From Archaeoglobi archaeon (GTDB taxonomy: Archaea > Halobacteriota > Archaeoglobi > Archaeoglobales > Archaeoglobaceae): 48,337 nt of DNA. Shown here one piece after another: positions 1 through 7,082 of the stretch. The translations under genes were made by a program, and so were the position numbers. The notes beneath the pieces are model-generated. The model worked only from the letters and a program-made list of their open reading frames with translations. It did not search any database and had not been told where the DNA came from. Within the stretch, counting starts at the first letter, position 1, and every line of letters starts with the position of its first letter. The DNA lies in contig JAPDIY010000019.1 in NCBI GenBank assembly GCA_029259335.1, positions 1 to 48,337 of the forward strand. Reading direction: 5' to 3'.

Positions 1-69
1 CATCACTCACAGATGTAATCAACAAAAATAAAATCATTACGGGATTAACATGATAATATTTAATTGCAC

Positions 70-113
70 CATGCACACAACACGTGCTTCATGCACAAAT
101 CTTTTAAATTTAA
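70..113 (+). promoter_or_regulatory. Promoter with tandem repeats upstream of the RHH-like gene
   Basis: The octamer CATGCACA occurs at 70-77 and again at 90-97, exactly 20 bp apart, so both copies face the same side of the helix. They lie just upstream of a TATA-like stretch (TTTTAAATTTAA, 102-113). The ATG at 135 is about 27 nt from the TATA centre, which fits a leaderless transcript. The repeats are visible; their use as a binding site, possibly for the RHH-like product itself, is inference. Confidence 0.4.
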
Positions 114-134
114 TGATGCAGTAATCAATTAATT

Positions 135-734
135 ATGAGAAGAAGACTTCATACTACAATCAGTGAGGAAGCAAGTAGGATTATTGAAAAGTATATTCCA
201 GAATATGGCAGAGTCAACAACATAATCGAAGAGGCTTTGATTATCTTCGACAGATATAAAAAAGGAGAGAATGAAAGAAGAGGATGCAATCTTGCCGAGA
301 TTATGGACGAGGCAAATCTTGTTGCATTTAATGCAAAAACAATCGAACTCGTTGTTTCGGGGGAAATTGAAAAAGCGCTCTGCGATAATGAACTTGAGAT
401 ACTGATTAGGAAGCTATATAACAAACCAATTTCCGAAATCTCCCTCTCCGAAGCTGTTGAAGGGGTTAGAAACTGCCTCCTGACCACAAGAAAGGCTACG
501 AGGGCAAGCATTAAAAGAGATGAGATAGGGTACTATCTACTGGTTACATCAAATCTCGGCCAGAATACGGACCTAATAATATGTGAGGCCTTGAGAAGAT
601 TTTTTGAAGTAAACTACAATGTTAAAGTTACGTTTGAGGTCTTTCCTCAAGGCTACAGCATTTATGTCATAGAAGATGATTCAAAACTGGAGGTTGCAGA
701 CAAAGCTGAAGTTGTTGCTACTCCAAAACTTTAA
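135..734 (+). CDS. Hypothetical protein with ribbon-helix-helix-like N-terminus
   Basis: A 199-residue protein I cannot assign to a named family. Residues 1-42 (basic start, then THTTIS-type strand and two helices ending in EALIIFDRYKK) have the strand-helix-helix pattern of archaeal CopG-like DNA-binding proteins. The rest is mixed alpha/beta without visible catalytic motifs or membrane segments. The ATG at 135 sits about 27 nt from a TATA box, so the mRNA is probably leaderless. The 3' end overlaps the tail of the convergent four-cysteine gene by 17 bp. A DNA-binding role, perhaps autoregulation through the tandem repeats upstream, is inference; a non-regulatory function is equally possible. 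Confidence 0.7.
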   Translation: MRRRLHTTISEEASRIIEKYIPEYGRVNNIIEEALIIFDRYKKGENERRGCNLAEIMDEANLVAFNAKTIELVVSGEIEKALCDNELEILIRKLYNKPISEISLSEAVEGVRNCLLTTRKATRASIKRDEIGYYLLVTSNLGQNTDLIICEALRRFFEVNYNVKVTFEVFPQGYSIYVIEDDSKLEVADKAEVVATPKL

Positions 735-960
735 CCTCTGCTCTAGGCTTCCTCCTACCGGTAACGAAATCTTTCGCAGCAACAATTACGGGGCAGTAGG
801 GGGGACAGGATTTAGACACGTGAATTCTGCAGAAAAGCTTCCGAGAGCAGTCAACAATCCTGTAGGCTAGAGTTTCAGTGTCTATAACTACAAGTGCTCT
901 TGTATTTCTGTAAATAACTGACAATTTCAGGACGTTACTTTCCAAAGTGCTGATTACCAT
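718..960 (-). CDS. Small four-cysteine protein (paralogue A)
   Basis: An 80-residue protein. Its C-terminal half carries C-x5-C-x7-C-P-P-Y-C-P followed by an IVAAKDFV-G stretch and a basic tail. The protein at 31534-31773 has the same layout (C-x5-C-x9-C-P-Q-Y-C-P, then IVDAKKFVHG), so the two are paralogues. Four cysteines at such spacing suggest a zinc or iron-sulfur site, which is inference. The N-terminal half looks like beta strands (LVVIDTETLAYRIVDC). There is no signal peptide or membrane segment. It is convergent with the RHH-like gene and overlaps it by 17 bp. I know no function for this family. Confidence 0.7.
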   Translation of the reverse strand: MVISTLESNVLKLSVIYRNTRALVVIDTETLAYRIVDCSRKLFCRIHVSKSCPPYCPVIVAAKDFVTGRRKPRAEVKVLE

Positions 961-1036
961 TATATGTCCTGACTTCTACCAACATAAAGACTTTTTTCAC
1001 AAAATAGAGATTTAAACATTATAAATAGATCTCGAA

Positions 1037-1106
1037 AATTACATTTTTGTAATTACGTTTACAACCACAAACGTTATATGAAGTTCGTAATTACAATTAT
1101 TGTAAT
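1037..1106 (+). promoter_or_regulatory. Two palindromic operators before the winged-helix gene
   Basis: Two inverted repeats share the core TTACA...TGTAA. The first is AATTACA-TTTT-TGTAATT at 1037-1054 and the second ATTACAA-TTA-TTGTAAT at 1090-1106. Both have perfect 7-bp arms and their centres are about 52 bp apart, close to five helical turns. TATA-like sequences lie at about 1018-1027 and 1073-1079, so the sites flank or overlap likely promoters. Binding by the wHTH protein encoded 30 bp downstream is the natural inference. Confidence 0.55.
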
Positions 1107-1135
1107 CATGAAGAGTAACTCAGCGAGGTGATAGC

Positions 1136-1426
1136 GTGTTGGACGTTGATGTGCTATTCGGGAGAAAACCGGACGGGGAAAGTGAGAAGGTTTTGAAAGT
1201 CATTTCCCGGAGTGGTATGAGTAACATCCTTTTTAGTCTTGATAGAAAGCCCCTCCGGTTTTCTCAGTTGATGTTTGAGACGAAACTGAACCCGGGAATT
1301 CTGGATAGGCATTTAAAAGCCCTGATGCAGTTAAGAATTGTAGAGAAGAACTCCGATTCCTATATCTTGACAGAGAGTGGTAAAAAACTCGTTAGAATTT
1401 TAGAGCAGTTGTTTACAATCGTATAA
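1136..1426 (+). CDS. Winged helix-turn-helix transcriptional regulator
   Basis: A 96-residue single-domain wHTH protein of the ArsR/HxlR/MarR kind. After a short variable start, residues 20-90 read as helix, recognition helix (MFETKLNPGILDRHLKALMQL) and wing (IVEKNSDSYILTESG), ending in a helix that could dimerise. The GTG start at 1136 is set by the Shine-Dalgarno GAGGTG at 1125-1130. No cysteine or histidine cluster for metal sensing is visible, so the effector is unknown. Two TTACA-TGTAA palindromes lie just upstream and make autoregulation likely. A run of eight T follows the stop codon. Confidence 0.85.
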   Translation: MLDVDVLFGRKPDGESEKVLKVISRSGMSNILFSLDRKPLRFSQLMFETKLNPGILDRHLKALMQLRIVEKNSDSYILTESGKKLVRILEQLFTIV

Positions 1427-1450
1427 TTAAGGGATGATAAATTATTATAC

Positions 1451-1458
1451 TTTTTTTT
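1451..1458 (+). terminator. Oligo-T terminator after the wHTH gene
   Basis: Eight consecutive T residues start 25 nt after the wHTH stop codon, in a very AT-rich gap. Archaeal RNA polymerase stops at such T runs without needing a hairpin, so this is a plausible intrinsic terminator. Confidence 0.4.
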
Positions 1459-1524
1459 AAAATTTAAATTTTCTGAATTTTGCTCTTACCGATACATTTA
1501 AGTGTCCTTCTTCAAACCAGATTT

Positions 1525-1803
1525 ATGTCTGGCCAGTTTGGCAAAGAAGAGCTTGTTCACTTACATTTATTGCTTTTCCATGTTAAAAAAACTTTTGAAT
1601 GCTGCGGTATTGAAAACGAATATTTCAGAGAATACGACAATCTGAGGATCTCTCCCGTACAGATTTTCAGGCAGAAAAATGAACATCAGGAAGCGATTTT
1701 CAAACTCTGCATGGGCATAATGAAGGCAATGGGAAAGGAGAGAGAGGCAGAAGAGGTCTGCAGAAGTTTAAAGAAAATAGCAATGGTAAGATCAACATAC
1801 TAA
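1525..1803 (+). CDS. UPF0058 family protein
   Basis: A 92-residue protein matching the archaeal UPF0058 family: the N-terminal pattern KEELVHLHLLLFHVKKTFE corresponds to the family's typical K-x-EL-x-x-LH-x-LL-x-x-(V/I)K start. I place the start at the ATG at 1525, not at in-frame codons further upstream, because the family begins here and a TATA-like ACATTTAAG at 1493-1501 would start transcription a few bases before it. Histidines and cysteines (CCG, HQE, LCMG) could bind metal, but the function is unknown. The stop codon overlaps the end of the convergent helicase gene. Confidence 0.8.
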   Translation: MSGQFGKEELVHLHLLLFHVKKTFECCGIENEYFREYDNLRISPVQIFRQKNEHQEAIFKLCMGIMKAMGKEREAEEVCRSLKKIAMVRSTY

Positions 1804-4100
1804 GGGAAATACCTAAACTCAACAACCTCGCCATACTTTTTCCAGTCAGTCCTCCTTCTTTCTCCCTTCAGAACTTTTTCGGCAATGTTTAACGCTCCTA
1901 TCCTGTTCAGCGGCTGGTTGTTATTTCCACACTGGTAGCTGTAGGTGCAGCGGGGACAACCGTCAACCCTACCACAGTTGCAGCTTTTGAGTATGCTATA
2001 GGCAATTTCAAATGCCCTTTTAAGTCTCTTGAAGAGCAGCTTGGATAAACCGCTTCCCCCAGCAGTGGCATCGTAGATGAATATGTCTCCTTCGGGAACA
2101 GATATCCCGCCCATTTCTCTACTCCCTCCACCGGTTATAGCATCAGTTGTTTCGATCAGGACGTGTTCAAGGGCGTGAAAACTTCCTGCATAGTAATCTT
2201 CGTAATCCTCCGGCTCAGGGAAGGGAGCGGAGAAGATCATGCCCTTTGTTCTAAAGGTGTAGCTGACAGGCTCGTCGAGGTAACATATGCTCTTTCTTTC
2301 TCTATCAAAAACATTCCTCTCGATGTATCCGTGAACAATAATGGTGATTTCGAGGGTGCAGTAGATGGCATTTACAGGCTCAGAAATCTCAGTCTCCACA
2401 TCAACGATTCTCGGAATTGTTGTGTACAGCGGGTCTGTTATCTCATTCCCTTCGTCTATCCTAACCAGCTCCGCCCTCAACCTGCTCAGATCAAGCTCTT
2501 GGGAGCGATATCTCACGCCGTTGTGAATTATTATGCTGCCGGGAAACAGTTCCTTGATGGCAATGGGTAAAGTCCTTTCTCCCACCAGTTTCCCGTCGCT
2601 GTACATCTTCACTGACTCTCCAATGCCTCGCATGCTGAAGTTCCTTGCAAACTCTATTCCATGGACTGTCGGGAAGTACATACCCTCTCTCCTGACAACC
2701 AATCCCCTGTCTTCAAGCTCACTCAAAATCTGGGTGAATGGCTCGGCTTCTTCCAATCTCAGCGGCTTCTCGATACACATCGAAAGTATCTGGTACTTCA
2801 TAATTTCTTCATTGAATCTCTCGACGTACCCGCTTGCCTCATCTCTAAAGTATTCGTCTGGATTGTTTCTGTAATAGGTGCTTATCGAATCCTCCTCCCT
2901 CAAAATTATAACACCCACGCTCTCCTGCCCCTTCCTCCCCGCTCTTCCAATCCTCTGCTGCATCTGACTATAGGGAACAAGTTCGGATATAACAACATCA
3001 ACATCCCCCACATCTATCCCAAGCTCAAGGGTAGGGGTTGCAACGACCACGTTGAGCTCACCATTCCTGAACTTCTCCTCTACCTCTCTTCTGACCTCTT
3101 TCGGCAAACCGCTTTTGTGTATTGCTGATCTGATTCCAGCTCGTCTCAGAACAAGGTTAATGGTCTCCACGCTCTTGTAACTGTTCCCGAAAACAATTAT
3201 CTTTCTTCCACGCAGTGCAGAAACTATATCCCGGATTGTGGAGTAAATGCTCGGTGTGTATCGGGCGATGAGGTATAGAACTGCTTTTCTGTGCTCCCCG
3301 TTAACGTGAATGAATTCTCGATCAAAAAGCTCCTCAGCAAACTCCTTTGCGTTGGACAAGGTGGCTGATGCGCACGCAACCTGAAAATCGGCAAATCTTG
3401 AAAGCCTCTTCACGAGATAGTGCATGTTGCTGCCGAGAATGCCTGTGTAGGTGTGGAGTTCGTCAACGGCGATGAAGGTTAGCTCCCTGCAGAAGTGCCG
3501 AAATGCCGGCGTGTTGCGGAGGTGATAGTCAACCATGTCGGGGTTTGTAAGGACCACATCGGCTTTCCCGCTAAAAACGAGCCTTCTCTCTACTTGACCA
3601 GAATCACCATCAAATCTTACAGCTGTAAGTCCAACAGAGGAGGCATACTGCTTTATTTTCACCTCCTGATCCCTCGCCAGAGCTTTGGTTGGGTAGAACA
3701 CCAGAGCTTTTCCGCCTTTAGAAACTTTTTCAAGAAGGGGAATAACAAAGGCCTCCGTCTTTCCGAATCCGGTGGGGGCTGTGATTACTACGTTTTTTCC
3801 ATCAATAAGCATTTTCATTGCTTCTTTCTGGAAGGGATAGAGTCTTTTTATCCCTCTGCTTTCCAGAGCTATTCTCAGTCTGCTGGGCAGGAAATCGAGG
3901 TTTTCTGTAGGATTTTCGTTAAATGGTTGAAAGACTTTATAAATAACTATCTCATCCTCAGTATTGAAAATAGGGACAAGCTGCTTTCTGAATCCGACTT
4001 TCTTGAGTAACTCAAGATTCCTCTGCCTGACAGTTTCTTTCCTGCATATACATCTCGTCTTCAGCCTGCCGCATTTCTGGCAGAATAACTCGTCAACCAC
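1800..4100 (-). CDS. DEAD/DEAH-box helicase with DUF1998 C-terminus (MrfA/YprA-like)
   Basis: A 766-residue superfamily 2 helicase. It opens with a zinc-knuckle-like set C7, C10, C17, C19, then has the Walker A motif PTGFGKTEA, the DELH Walker B box, motif SAT (ASATLS), and the second RecA domain with QRIGRAGRKG. The C-terminal region carries Cys707, 709, 715, 718 and 724 in the CxCxnCPRC pattern of the DUF1998 domain, as in bacterial MrfA (YprA) and the distantly related Hrq1. Bacterial MrfA acts in repair of mitomycin damage; a repair role here is by analogy. The start is GTG, without a clear ribosome binding site. Confidence 0.88.
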   Translation of the reverse strand: MVDELFCQKCGRLKTRCICRKETVRQRNLELLKKVGFRKQLVPIFNTEDEIVIYKVFQPFNENPTENLDFLPSRLRIALESRGIKRLYPFQKEAMKMLIDGKNVVITAPTGFGKTEAFVIPLLEKVSKGGKALVFYPTKALARDQEVKIKQYASSVGLTAVRFDGDSGQVERRLVFSGKADVVLTNPDMVDYHLRNTPAFRHFCRELTFIAVDELHTYTGILGSNMHYLVKRLSRFADFQVACASATLSNAKEFAEELFDREFIHVNGEHRKAVLYLIARYTPSIYSTIRDIVSALRGRKIIVFGNSYKSVETINLVLRRAGIRSAIHKSGLPKEVRREVEEKFRNGELNVVVATPTLELGIDVGDVDVVISELVPYSQMQQRIGRAGRKGQESVGVIILREEDSISTYYRNNPDEYFRDEASGYVERFNEEIMKYQILSMCIEKPLRLEEAEPFTQILSELEDRGLVVRREGMYFPTVHGIEFARNFSMRGIGESVKMYSDGKLVGERTLPIAIKELFPGSIIIHNGVRYRSQELDLSRLRAELVRIDEGNEITDPLYTTIPRIVDVETEISEPVNAIYCTLEITIIVHGYIERNVFDRERKSICYLDEPVSYTFRTKGMIFSAPFPEPEDYEDYYAGSFHALEHVLIETTDAITGGGSREMGGISVPEGDIFIYDATAGGSGLSKLLFKRLKRAFEIAYSILKSCNCGRVDGCPRCTYSYQCGNNNQPLNRIGALNIAEKVLKGERRRTDWKKYGEVVEFRYFP

Positions 4101-4151
4101 CTAATTGAGTAGGCAGGAGGTAATAAATTGGTTATGTTAAACGTCTAAGGC

Positions 4152-4781
4152 TCAGTAGATGCTCAGAAACTCAATACCTCTCTCCAGAAGAGCATCAATA
4201 CCGTCTCTACCCTTCATAATCCTCCTGTGGCCGGGCAGAATGTACTCGGCCTCAAGCTCTCTTATTCTCTCAAGAGATTTTATCAAGTCCTTTCTGTCGC
4301 TACCGTAAATGTCGAATCTGCCCGGAACTCCACCCTCAAAAATCAGATCACCGGTGATTGCAACTCCGTAATCCTGAAGGAAGAAGGTTAGGCTCCCTGG
4401 AGAGTGTCCCGGAGTCCTTACCACCTCTATCTCTGTATTACCCACGACAAACACCTTTCCCAGCTTGATGTCTGATGAGAAGGTAAACTGAGAAATCTGC
4501 CTATCTTTTTCATCAAATCCAAGCAGCGCGCCTTTCCTCGTGAACATAACATTGCTCTCGCAGTGGTCTCTGTGAAGGTGTGTGTTAAACACGAAATCAA
4601 CTCTCTCGATTCCATCATTCTTCATCAAACCAAAAAGGTTCGTGTAGCTCTTGAACGTGCCCGGATCTATAAGAACGCACTCATCGTCCTGAATGATGTA
4701 GCAATTTGAAGAGTCGTAGAAGGCTTTTCCCCATATATAGGCATAAACCCTATCGAAGAGCTTCATAACTGAACTTAACAT
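4152..4781 (-). CDS. Metallo-beta-lactamase fold hydrolase
   Basis: A 209-residue MBL-fold protein, close in size to glyoxalase II-like hydrolases. The metal site is clear: THLHRDH gives H68, H70, D72 and H73, followed by TPGHSPGS, TGDLIF and a late PGHR histidine. Two metals (zinc or iron) are expected. Substrate cannot be predicted; thioester hydrolases such as glyoxalase II are the nearest well-known relatives. An alternative start is the second ATG at 4766 (MKLFDRVYAYIWG), which fits homologues slightly better. It is monocistronic, pointing the same way as the helicase. Confidence 0.85.
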   Translation of the reverse strand: MLSSVMKLFDRVYAYIWGKAFYDSSNCYIIQDDECVLIDPGTFKSYTNLFGLMKNDGIERVDFVFNTHLHRDHCESNVMFTRKGALLGFDEKDRQISQFTFSSDIKLGKVFVVGNTEIEVVRTPGHSPGSLTFFLQDYGVAITGDLIFEGGVPGRFDIYGSDRKDLIKSLERIRELEAEYILPGHRRIMKGRDGIDALLERGIEFLSIY

Positions 4782-4856
4782 AAGTAGTTAATTTTTATGA
4801 CGATTAGACATTTCATAGCATGTTCACTTTGCGGCAGTGGGAGCTATTTTTTCCTT

Positions 4857-4994
4857 CTACGACTGAGTAACCCTGCCGTTGGATATTATCGCATTTCTCA
4901 GGCTTCCGAACTTCAAGAGTATTTCTCTCATAGTACCTTGCTGATGGCTAACAATTAAAACTCTGCTAACAATCTTAAATACCTGAAAAATCAT
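4857..4994 (-). CDS. Possible 45-codon ORF, divergent from the broken QueG-like gene
   Basis: Reading the minus strand from the ATG at 4994 gives 45 codons to a TAG at 4857. The frame stays open and protein-like through MREILLKFGSLRNAI. After the TAG it continues for ten more sensible codons (KEKIAPTAAK) before a TGA. I recognise no family. It could be a small gene or the decayed end of a larger one, and no ribosome binding site stands out. This fills the otherwise empty gap 4782-5001. Confidence 0.25.
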   Translation of the reverse strand: MIFQVFKIVSRVLIVSHQQGTMREILLKFGSLRNAIISNGRVTQS

Positions 4995-5001
4995 TAAGCC
5001 T

Positions 5002-5459
5002 ATGGACGTTGAAGAGGTTGCGAAAAATCTCGGAGCGGATGTTTTTGGAGTTGCTGACCTCGATTACCTGAGAGATTACGAAACTTATCCAAAAAATCTA
5101 CTTGATGAATTTGATTACGGCATAGACTTGCGAGCATTCTGGCAGACATGCCCCTTGAAGCAGGAACGCCAGCTGAAAACAGGTGTGGAACCTGCAGAGA
5201 GTGCACCGACAATGCAGCTCTCTATGCACTCAGGGATTCTGATTTCAAGAGTTATCCAGTAGGAGAGGAGGTATTTGATGTCGAGAAGTGTGCCTCAAAG
5301 CCTCAGGAATTTGCGAAAGACCCGGACATAGGAACTATGGTTTGTGGGATATGCATAAAGGTTTGTCCATGGGGGGCAAGAAAAAGAATAAAACTGGAGA
5401 GGAAGATAAGAGAGCATGAAGGATGCCATTGCCAAGAAGGTCAGAGACTGGCTGGTTGA
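5002..5459 (+). pseudogene. Gutted QueG-like [4Fe-4S] protein gene
   Basis: The first 41 codons read as the N-terminus of the archaeal ferredoxin-type proteins related to epoxyqueuosine reductase (GADVFGVADLDYL, LLDEFDYGI). The sequence then jumps, in another frame, to the C-terminal part starting near 5118 (HRLASILADMPLEAG, CGTCREC, FDVEKC, VCGICIKVCPWGA). Roughly a hundred central codons expected in the family are missing. The first cluster motif also lacks its usual following CP. An internal deletion plus frame change makes this a pseudogene. It overlaps the start of the DUF2299 gene by 44 bp, so its transcription may still feed that gene. Confidence 0.7.
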
Positions 5460-5898
5460 TGAAGGGATTTACAAGGACAAGATTGCTGATGAAAATGCTG
5501 ATTATCACTTTATAGCTGAGATCCCTCCAAATTCAAGGCAGTACATCGACATCGTTTTTCCCAAGAATAGGGATGACATGATTGTAGTGGCCTCTGGGGT
5601 TAAGCTGAGCGATGAACATTATCGCTCCCTCATGAGCCTTGGAGAGGCAAAGAGAGAGGAGATTCTGTGGGAGATAAAGTTCAGACTGTTGTTCCTTGAG
5701 ACGGGATTCCAGATCCTCCCCAATATGAAGGATCCTCAGATCTTCCAGTTCACCAGAGAGCTTTACTTTGATGGCCTCAACAAGAACCTGTTCATGGACG
5801 CTGTAAAACAGGTTCATAGGTGTAAGCTCTTCATAATCTGGATGATGCAGAAGAGCTTTGGAGGACATTCGGAAGCAGACATGTCAATGTATCGCTGA
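5416..5898 (+). CDS. DUF2299 family protein
   Basis: A 160-residue cytoplasmic protein matching the archaeal DUF2299 pattern as I recall it: an N-terminal helix (VRDWLVDEGIYKDKI), ENADYHF, YIDIVFPK, the DDMIVVASGVKLS strand, a helix with KREEILWEIKF, and a C-terminal FMDAV-HRCKLFIIWMMQKSFG. Function is unknown. The start codon lies inside the last part of the broken QueG-like gene, with a purine-rich GAGAGGAAG run a little upstream. No membrane segments or metal motifs are visible. Confidence 0.75.
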   Translation: MKDAIAKKVRDWLVDEGIYKDKIADENADYHFIAEIPPNSRQYIDIVFPKNRDDMIVVASGVKLSDEHYRSLMSLGEAKREEILWEIKFRLLFLETGFQILPNMKDPQIFQFTRELYFDGLNKNLFMDAVKQVHRCKLFIIWMMQKSFGGHSEADMSMYR

Positions 5899-5951
5899 TT
5901 TGATAATTTTTAAATGAAAAAATTCATATAGTCCGAATTCTCTCTGCATTC

Positions 5952-7043
5952 ATGGAGTTCGGGACTGTTGCGCCGACATTTCCGCCGATTAGTGAAGTGC
6001 CAAAAACTGCAAAGAGAATGGAGGAAAAAGGTTATGCGGCAATCTGGGTTGCAGACCATCTCATGGGCTGGTATCCGCACGATCTGTGGAAGGAGACAAT
6101 TTTCGCCATGCGCTATCCATCGTGTCACATGTTCTACGATGCTTTCTGCGAGATATGCTATGCAGCTCCTGCAACGGAGAAGATAAAGTTCGGAACCTCC
6201 GTTACAGAGGTTTTCAGAAGACATCCTGCCGTCCTTCTTCAGCAGGCAGTAACAGCAGACCATGCGACAAATGGGCGATTCATCCTCGGCATAGGTGCGG
6301 GTGAGGCTGAGAATATAGTACCGTACGGCATAAACTTTGAAAAACCTGTTGCGAGGCTTGAGGAGGCTGTCGAGATAATGAAGCTCATGCTGAACAGCGA
6401 TTACGGTGAGCCAATCAACTTTGAGGGTAAATTTTACAGACTGGAGGATGCGGTTTTCGATGTCAAGCCCATTGGCGAACTCCCGTTCTGGTTCGGGGCT
6501 CATGGAAACAGAATGCTTAAACTGACTGCAAAGCACGGTGATGGCTGGTTGCCCACAACTCTTCCACCTGAGGCCTATGCTGAAAGAGCAGAGAAGCTGG
6601 AGAAGTACGCCAAGGAGTTTGGCAGAGATCCAGAGGAGATAACAAAGGCCATATTTGTGAGCTTGGTTGTGGACGAGAAGCCAGAGGAGGTTGAAAGATT
6701 GCTGCAGTCTCCAATTCTTAAAGTACACGCTTTGCTTTTGCCTTCAGAGTTCTACGAGGCTCTCGGCTATAAACACCCCTTTGGGAAGTTTTACGGGCTG
6801 CTGGACTACATTCCTACAAAGTACACGAAGGAGCAGATAATGGAAGCTATCAAAGATGTGCCTGATGAGATAATGAGGGTTGCCTACATCGCTGGGACGC
6901 CTGAAGAGATAGTCCAGCAGTTCGAGCAGTACGAGAAGCTCGGTGTGAGCCACATCGTCATCTGGAATCTGACGTATTTCGGTGATGTCAGCAAGATCAA
7001 AAGTTCTTATGCTCTGGTGGATGAGATAATGAGTCACTTTTAG
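5952..7043 (+). CDS. Luciferase-like (F420-type) oxidoreductase
   Basis: A 363-residue TIM-barrel protein of the bacterial luciferase-like superfamily. Typical features are the N-terminal strand and VADHLMGWYP, the VTADHATNGRFILGIGAGEAEN segment, and the later PFWFGAHGNRMLKLTAKHGDGW block. In Archaeoglobus such proteins generally use coenzyme F420. It resembles methylenetetrahydromethanopterin reductase (Mer) only at the superfamily level and is longer than typical Mer, so I do not call it Mer; the substrate is unknown. It stands 40 bp upstream of thiC on the same strand, though thiC has its own TATA-like sequence. Confidence 0.82.
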   Translation: MEFGTVAPTFPPISEVPKTAKRMEEKGYAAIWVADHLMGWYPHDLWKETIFAMRYPSCHMFYDAFCEICYAAPATEKIKFGTSVTEVFRRHPAVLLQQAVTADHATNGRFILGIGAGEAENIVPYGINFEKPVARLEEAVEIMKLMLNSDYGEPINFEGKFYRLEDAVFDVKPIGELPFWFGAHGNRMLKLTAKHGDGWLPTTLPPEAYAERAEKLEKYAKEFGRDPEEITKAIFVSLVVDEKPEEVERLLQSPILKVHALLLPSEFYEALGYKHPFGKFYGLLDYIPTKYTKEQIMEAIKDVPDEIMRVAYIAGTPEEIVQQFEQYEKLGVSHIVIWNLTYFGDVSKIKSSYALVDEIMSHF

Positions 7044-7082
7044 CGGGAAAGTTTTTATTGCCCTTACACCTTTTTTAAAATT

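Noticed and set aside
149-511. Open frame on the minus strand opposite the first gene
   Set aside because: It is a shadow of the RHH-like gene, with serine- and leucine-rich translation and no start signals.
2163-4010. Several plus-strand open frames opposite the helicase gene
   Set aside because: They lie wholly within the 766-codon helicase gene, read as low-complexity translations and have no family features.
4857-4859. In-frame TAG as a pyrrolysine codon
   Set aside because: Pyrrolysine genes are not expected in Archaeoglobaceae and the ORF is short and unassigned; a decayed gene explains it better.
5952-7043. Calling the luciferase-like protein methylenetetrahydromethanopterin reductase (Mer)
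   Set aside because: The N-terminal signature and length do not match Mer; only the superfamily fold and likely F420 use are supported.
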